From the NCBI GenBank assembly GCA_017303395.1, contig JAFLBN010000002.1:310001-374000 (forward strand): a DNA stretch of 64,000 nt, written 5' to 3'. Positions 61,069-64,000 of this stretch are shown one piece after another. The notes below the pieces were generated by a model. It was not told the origin of the DNA and made no database searches. It saw nothing but the letters and a program-made list of their open reading frames with translations. The DNA comes from Chitinophagales bacterium (lineage in GTDB: Bacteria; Bacteroidota; Bacteroidia; Chitinophagales; Chitinophagaceae). Both the position numbers and the translations under genes were made by a program. Position 1 is the first letter of the stretch, and each line of letters opens with the position of its first letter.

Positions 61069-62714
61069 TTGTTACCATTGGTATCTGTTACCACAAGGTA
61101 ATAAACCCCTGTAGTTAAAGATGCTACAGAAAGTTTGTTGTTAACCACAGCACCATACATTACCACACTACCCTTCATATCTGTTACAGTAGCATAAAGC
61201 TCGCCCTGTGGCGCTTTATTGAAAGCAATATTTATATCTGTTGCAGATGGATTAGGGAACACACTCATACTATTGCCCGACGCAATTGTTGTGTTCACAG
61301 AGCTTGCCCATCTCAGGTACATAGCGCCTACAGCTTCCAGATCGAAACCACCACTTACTACATTGGTAGGGTACGGGTCGTTGATTTTACGTCCGTTTTT
61401 GTCTGACTGACCATGAACGCCTATTGAACCGACAACATCCACCAATCGGATATGCGTAATATTATTGATGTCGAGGCCAGGTGTGCCAGCCAGCTCTTGC
61501 AAATCGAACGGTGTACCGAAGCCACCTATGTATTTACCTGCCAGATTATCTACCTGACGTGCATTTTCATACACACCGGAAGCTGGTGTTTGCAACGTAT
61601 CTGCAAAGCTGGTAGCAGGGAAACGTGTATAGTTTATGCCATCTGAACTTACCTCTACAAATGCATATTCCAGGAATGCCTCTTCAGGATTGTTAGGATT
61701 TGCGAACCCATTTTCAAACACTACAAAGTCAGGCCCGTTACCATTATAGATTATGTTATTGAATGTAAGTACTGCTGTACCACTGTCACCAAGGCTTACC
61801 AGGAAGTTATCAGGCATGCCGATTGCGTTGGTATCTGCGCCCAATGTTGGTTTGCCTAAAGATTTATCGGCAATATCCAACCAACCACGGTTCAGCTGGC
61901 AATGTGTTGCCCAACCTTTGATTGCAGGGTCGTTTTTGTTGATGGCAGTACTGCCTGAAACAGTAGCCTGTGGCGCAAAAGGGAATAAGTTTTCCTGTGT
62001 TATGAAATTGTCTATGCAGTAGTATGCGGGCGTATTCATACCAAACTGACCAACATCGCTGGAACTGAGCATTAAACTAAGGCTATCAACCTTACCAAGT
62101 GGCATCAGGTTTACCCATTTCCATGTTTTAAGGATATAGTCTTTTGAGTTATCTGAAAAACGGAAGTCTGCCAGATACACCTCAACGCTATCCTGTTTTT
62201 TAACACCGTTATGGTAACCGTAGATTACCATTTTGAACCAGTCCTGATCATTGCCTGTAGTACCACCAAACTTTTTGGCAAAGGCATCGCCATCGCGCAT
62301 ACTGTTGTAAGCGTATGTAGCATTCGTGATATAAAACCCAGCAGCAAAGCCACCCTTACCGGCATTAATCAGTTTTATATAATTGTCTGATCCGTTTGCA
62401 ACAATGTATTGATTAGAGCCGTTGTAGCCTTTCGCTGTTTTTGCAGAATATGAGTTGGTATAGCCACTTTTTACGCTATCCGTCATATTGGTATATGCAA
62501 AACCACTACTCCAAAAACCGCCCCATGCAGTATTATAAACGCAAGGGAAGTGAGCTAAACCATTGTCGAACCCAACATCGTTTCCTGAATTTGAGTAGTT
62601 GACATAAAACGTGTCTGTCTTTGGCAAAGTAAGGCCTTCAAAATCGGCCACAGTTTGGGCATTAGTTGCCATAGTAGCAACCATTGCCGAGATGAACAGT
62701 GTAAATCTGCGCAT
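61041..62714 (-). CDS. DUF4465-type secreted protein with T9SS sorting domain, B12 operon
   Basis: The first gene under the cobalamin riboswitch encodes a 557-residue secreted protein (MRRFTLFISAMVATMATNA). Residues 20-235 look like DUF4465 (TFYVNYSNSGNDVGFDNG, WGGFWSSGFAYTNMTDS, GSDNYIKLINAGKGGFA, KTWKWVNLMPLGKVDSL). A second domain, about residues 250-465, has FVVFENGFANPNNPEEAF and THIRLVDVVGSIGVHGQ. The C-terminus is a T9SS type A domain (SVFPNPSATDINIAF, VASLTTGVYYLVV, KWVERISKI). The position suggests a surface B12- or cobamide-binding or -scavenging protein; its function is not established. Confidence 0.82.
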   Translation of the reverse strand: MRRFTLFISAMVATMATNAQTVADFEGLTLPKTDTFYVNYSNSGNDVGFDNGLAHFPCVYNTAWGGFWSSGFAYTNMTDSVKSGYTNSYSAKTAKGYNGSNQYIVANGSDNYIKLINAGKGGFAAGFYITNATYAYNSMRDGDAFAKKFGGTTGNDQDWFKMVIYGYHNGVKKQDSVEVYLADFRFSDNSKDYILKTWKWVNLMPLGKVDSLSLMLSSSDVGQFGMNTPAYYCIDNFITQENLFPFAPQATVSGSTAINKNDPAIKGWATHCQLNRGWLDIADKSLGKPTLGADTNAIGMPDNFLVSLGDSGTAVLTFNNIIYNGNGPDFVVFENGFANPNNPEEAFLEYAFVEVSSDGINYTRFPATSFADTLQTPASGVYENARQVDNLAGKYIGGFGTPFDLQELAGTPGLDINNITHIRLVDVVGSIGVHGQSDKNGRKINDPYPTNVVSGGFDLEAVGAMYLRWASSVNTTIASGNSMSVFPNPSATDINIAFNKAPQGELYATVTDMKGSVVMYGAVVNNKLSVASLTTGVYYLVVTDTNGNKWVERISKI

Positions 62715-62849
62715 AATAAATTGATTAATACAATTTGTTTAATGCGGCTTGAGAGAAATTGGCAGATAACAATACAGCGATGGTTCCGGATCCATGCCCT
62801 GATTTTACCTGTGCTTTTATTCCCGAAAGCAGCGTAAATAAAAAATGTC

Positions 62850-63016
62850 CAAAGGCAGGTCTTCTGACTCGCTTCACTTTTTGCGGCCTTCCCATCACGC
62901 AGTAGCGTGACAGTGGCGTTGGCTGTGCAAAAAGCTGTAAAATGAAGCTTACAGCATCGGGTAATGTTCAGGATTTTCACCTGATTCCCTTTTAATTCCG
63001 TTGTTGAGCGGAAACC
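62850..63016 (-). ncRNA. Cobalamin riboswitch
   Basis: On the minus strand the order of conserved blocks is GGGAA, GGTGAAAATCC, GCTGT, GCCACTG, GGGAAGGC and GAGTCAGAAGACCTGCC, the B12-box. This is the standard layout of the AdoCbl/cobalamin riboswitch. It ends about 136 bases upstream of the DUF4465 gene, leaving room for an expression platform. It is the reason for assigning the operon to cobalamin. Confidence 0.93.
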
Positions 63017-63026
63017 AATGTTGTTG

Positions 63027-63034
63027 CAAATGTA
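63027..63034 (-). promoter_or_regulatory. -7 element of the B12 operon
   Basis: On the minus strand TACATTTG, then C, matches TAnnTTTG; transcription would start just ahead of the riboswitch. Confidence 0.6.
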
Positions 63035-63094
63035 GGAAAATTTATCGCAGAAAGCCTTAACAAGATTTCCACCTGATAATAACAGTTGAATATA

Positions 63095-63844
63095 CTAACC
63101 TGCCGTGCGCTGCCTGATAGCCTCGTACAATATCATACCTGCGGCTACAGAAACATTCAAAGAATCGAACTGTACGGCCATAGGTATGCGTATCAGTTTA
63201 TCGGCACGCCTAAGCACGTCTTTACTAATGCCTGTATCTTCTGCCCCCATTACGATACAGGAAGGAATTGTAAGGTCTGACTCTGCAACGGGTACACTCC
63301 CCCTCATTTCGGTACCTAATACCTGAATACCATTCAGTCGCAATACGTCAATAGCCTGTGGTACAGATGGCGTGCGGCATAGCATTATCTTATGCAATGC
63401 ACCTGCAGATGTTTTAATGGCCTCTTCTGTTAGTGAGGCTGATGAAGATGTCGGCAGAATAAGCCCTTGCGCACCGCAGCAATAGGCACTGCGGGCAATG
63501 GCGCCTACATTTCGCACGTCTGTAACACCATCCAACATGATAAATAATGGCACATCGCCTTTATCTACCACCATAGATATTGCGTCTTGGAGCTCTACAT
63601 AGTGTAGCAGGCTTGCCCATGCTACCACACCCTGATGCTGTGCTCTGGTAAGATTATTCAGCTTTTCAACCGGCACCTGGCTTACAGGGATATTAGCATC
63701 CTTGGCCAGCTTTTTAATAGCCGTTATTTCATCGCCCGAAGCAGAACGAAGCATGAATATTTTCTCTATTGCTTTTCCTTGTTGAATAGCTTCCATTACA
63801 GGCTTGCGGCCAATAAGCATCGGGAGTGAACGTGCCGGTTTCAT
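63095..63844 (-). CDS. rlmB: 23S rRNA 2'-O-ribose methyltransferase (RlmB/TrmH family)
   Basis: A SPOUT methyltransferase of 249 residues that methylates a guanosine of 23S rRNA. The N-terminal substrate-binding domain has LIGRKPVMEAIQQGKAIEK, then the SPOUT domain with LDGVTDVRNVGAIARSA, VMGAEDTGIS and IPMAVQFDSLNVSVAAG, the knot region with the conserved Asn and Ser. The ATG at 63844 (MKPARSLPM) is chosen because the upstream gene ends at 63883; a longer frame to 63937 would overlap it. Confidence 0.9.
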   Translation of the reverse strand: MKPARSLPMLIGRKPVMEAIQQGKAIEKIFMLRSASGDEITAIKKLAKDANIPVSQVPVEKLNNLTRAQHQGVVAWASLLHYVELQDAISMVVDKGDVPLFIMLDGVTDVRNVGAIARSAYCCGAQGLILPTSSSASLTEEAIKTSAGALHKIMLCRTPSVPQAIDVLRLNGIQVLGTEMRGSVPVAESDLTIPSCIVMGAEDTGISKDVLRRADKLIRIPMAVQFDSLNVSVAAGMILYEAIRQRTAG

Positions 63845-63882
63845 TGGTGTAAAGATAATGCCTGAACCGGGATTTACAGGAT

Positions 63883-64000
63883 TTATTGGTTTTCGGCCTG
63901 ATAATCTTCTGCATATGTAGCCAAACACTGCGGACACAAACAGTCAGCATAATTACCTTTTAAATGCTGAAGTACTTCTTGGCTGAGTGTGTATTGTTGG
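63883..64000 (-). CDS. Cysteine-rich CWC-family protein (3' end only)
   Basis: Only the last 38 residues are inside the window; the start lies beyond the right edge. The visible part has LKGNYADCLCPQCLATYAEDY, in which CLCPQCL is the C-terminal cysteine group of the Cys-rich CWC family found in Bacteroidota. The rest of the zinc-binding-type cysteine set cannot be seen. The stop at 63883 precedes rlmB by 38 bases, so the two are probably co-transcribed. Confidence 0.55.
   Translation of the reverse strand, partial: QQYTLSQEVLQHLKGNYADCLCPQCLATYAEDYQAENQ

Noticed and set aside
62555-62980. 141-codon minus-strand ORF in the region between rlmB and the DUF4465 gene
   Set aside because: It covers the cobalamin riboswitch and runs into the DUF4465 gene in another frame; the composition and Cys/Arg-rich product do not look like a protein.

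Overview
The window reads as a chromosomal segment of a member of the Bacteroidota, most likely a Chitinophagaceae-like organism. The evidence is three secreted proteins with C-terminal type IX secretion (T9SS) sorting domains, a PorP/SprF-family protein, several TonB-dependent receptors, MqnE (futalosine route to menaquinone), a succinylornithine-type transcarbamylase, almost no Shine-Dalgarno sequences, and repeated TAnnTTTG promoter -7 elements in front of genes and tRNAs. I see no rRNA, insertion sequence, prophage, integron or CRISPR array. Most of the segment is ordinary core genome, with a few accessory loci.

Layout. 1-7 kb: the end of a secreted PNGase F-like protein, der, rimO, dprA, a DUF6438 lipoprotein, a ferredoxin and a LuxC-family acyl-CoA reductase. 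6.6-15 kb: a complete eight-gene arginine operon on the minus strand (GNAT-argG-argC-argD-argF'-argB-argE-argH) behind a leader of about 300 nt. 15-22 kb: a PAS-LuxR regulator, a TonB receptor, a VOC protein, a seven-repeat T9SS protein and tRNA-Arg. 22-26 kb: an HdrD-like iron-sulfur pair with two small proteins of unknown function. 26-32 kb: topoisomerase IV A, a bifunctional nuclease, an M43-type T9SS metalloprotease and mqnE. 32-37.5 kb: a minus-strand cluster of era, a PLP desulfhydrase/deaminase, a DAACS symporter, DedA and an MFS transporter, followed by tRNA-fMet. 37.7-44 kb: a lipoprotein, an NlpC/P60 lipoprotein, a PafA-type phosphatase, an alpha-oxoamine synthase (sphingolipid or sulfonolipid type), an RmlD-like reductase and Hsp20. 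44-49 kb: uppS-bamA-ompH-ompH envelope operon and upp. 49-58 kb: PorP/SprF, DoxX, a receiver-like protein lacking its phospho-acceptor Asp, a dihaem cytochrome c, a queuosine-precursor transporter, an ECF sigma factor with a fused inner-membrane/outer-membrane-barrel protein, and a GT39-type glycosyltransferase. 58-63 kb: a cobalamin-riboswitch operon encoding a DUF4465-type T9SS protein, a BtuG-like propeller lipoprotein and a BtuB-like receptor. The window ends with rlmB and the 3' end of a cysteine-rich CWC protein.

How the parts fit. The arg operon is a self-contained linear pathway; Val90 in the transcarbamylase points to succinylated intermediates. The B12 operon looks like a surface capture module: riboswitch sensing, two exposed cobalamin-associated proteins and a TonB importer. 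The ECF sigma factor and its neighbour look like an envelope-sensing unit in which one polypeptide carries both a helix for the inner membrane and a barrel for the outer membrane. The best candidates for new biology are the B12 operon's T9SS member, the sigma/barrel pair, the structured arg leader with its small ORF, and the seven-repeat T9SS protein.
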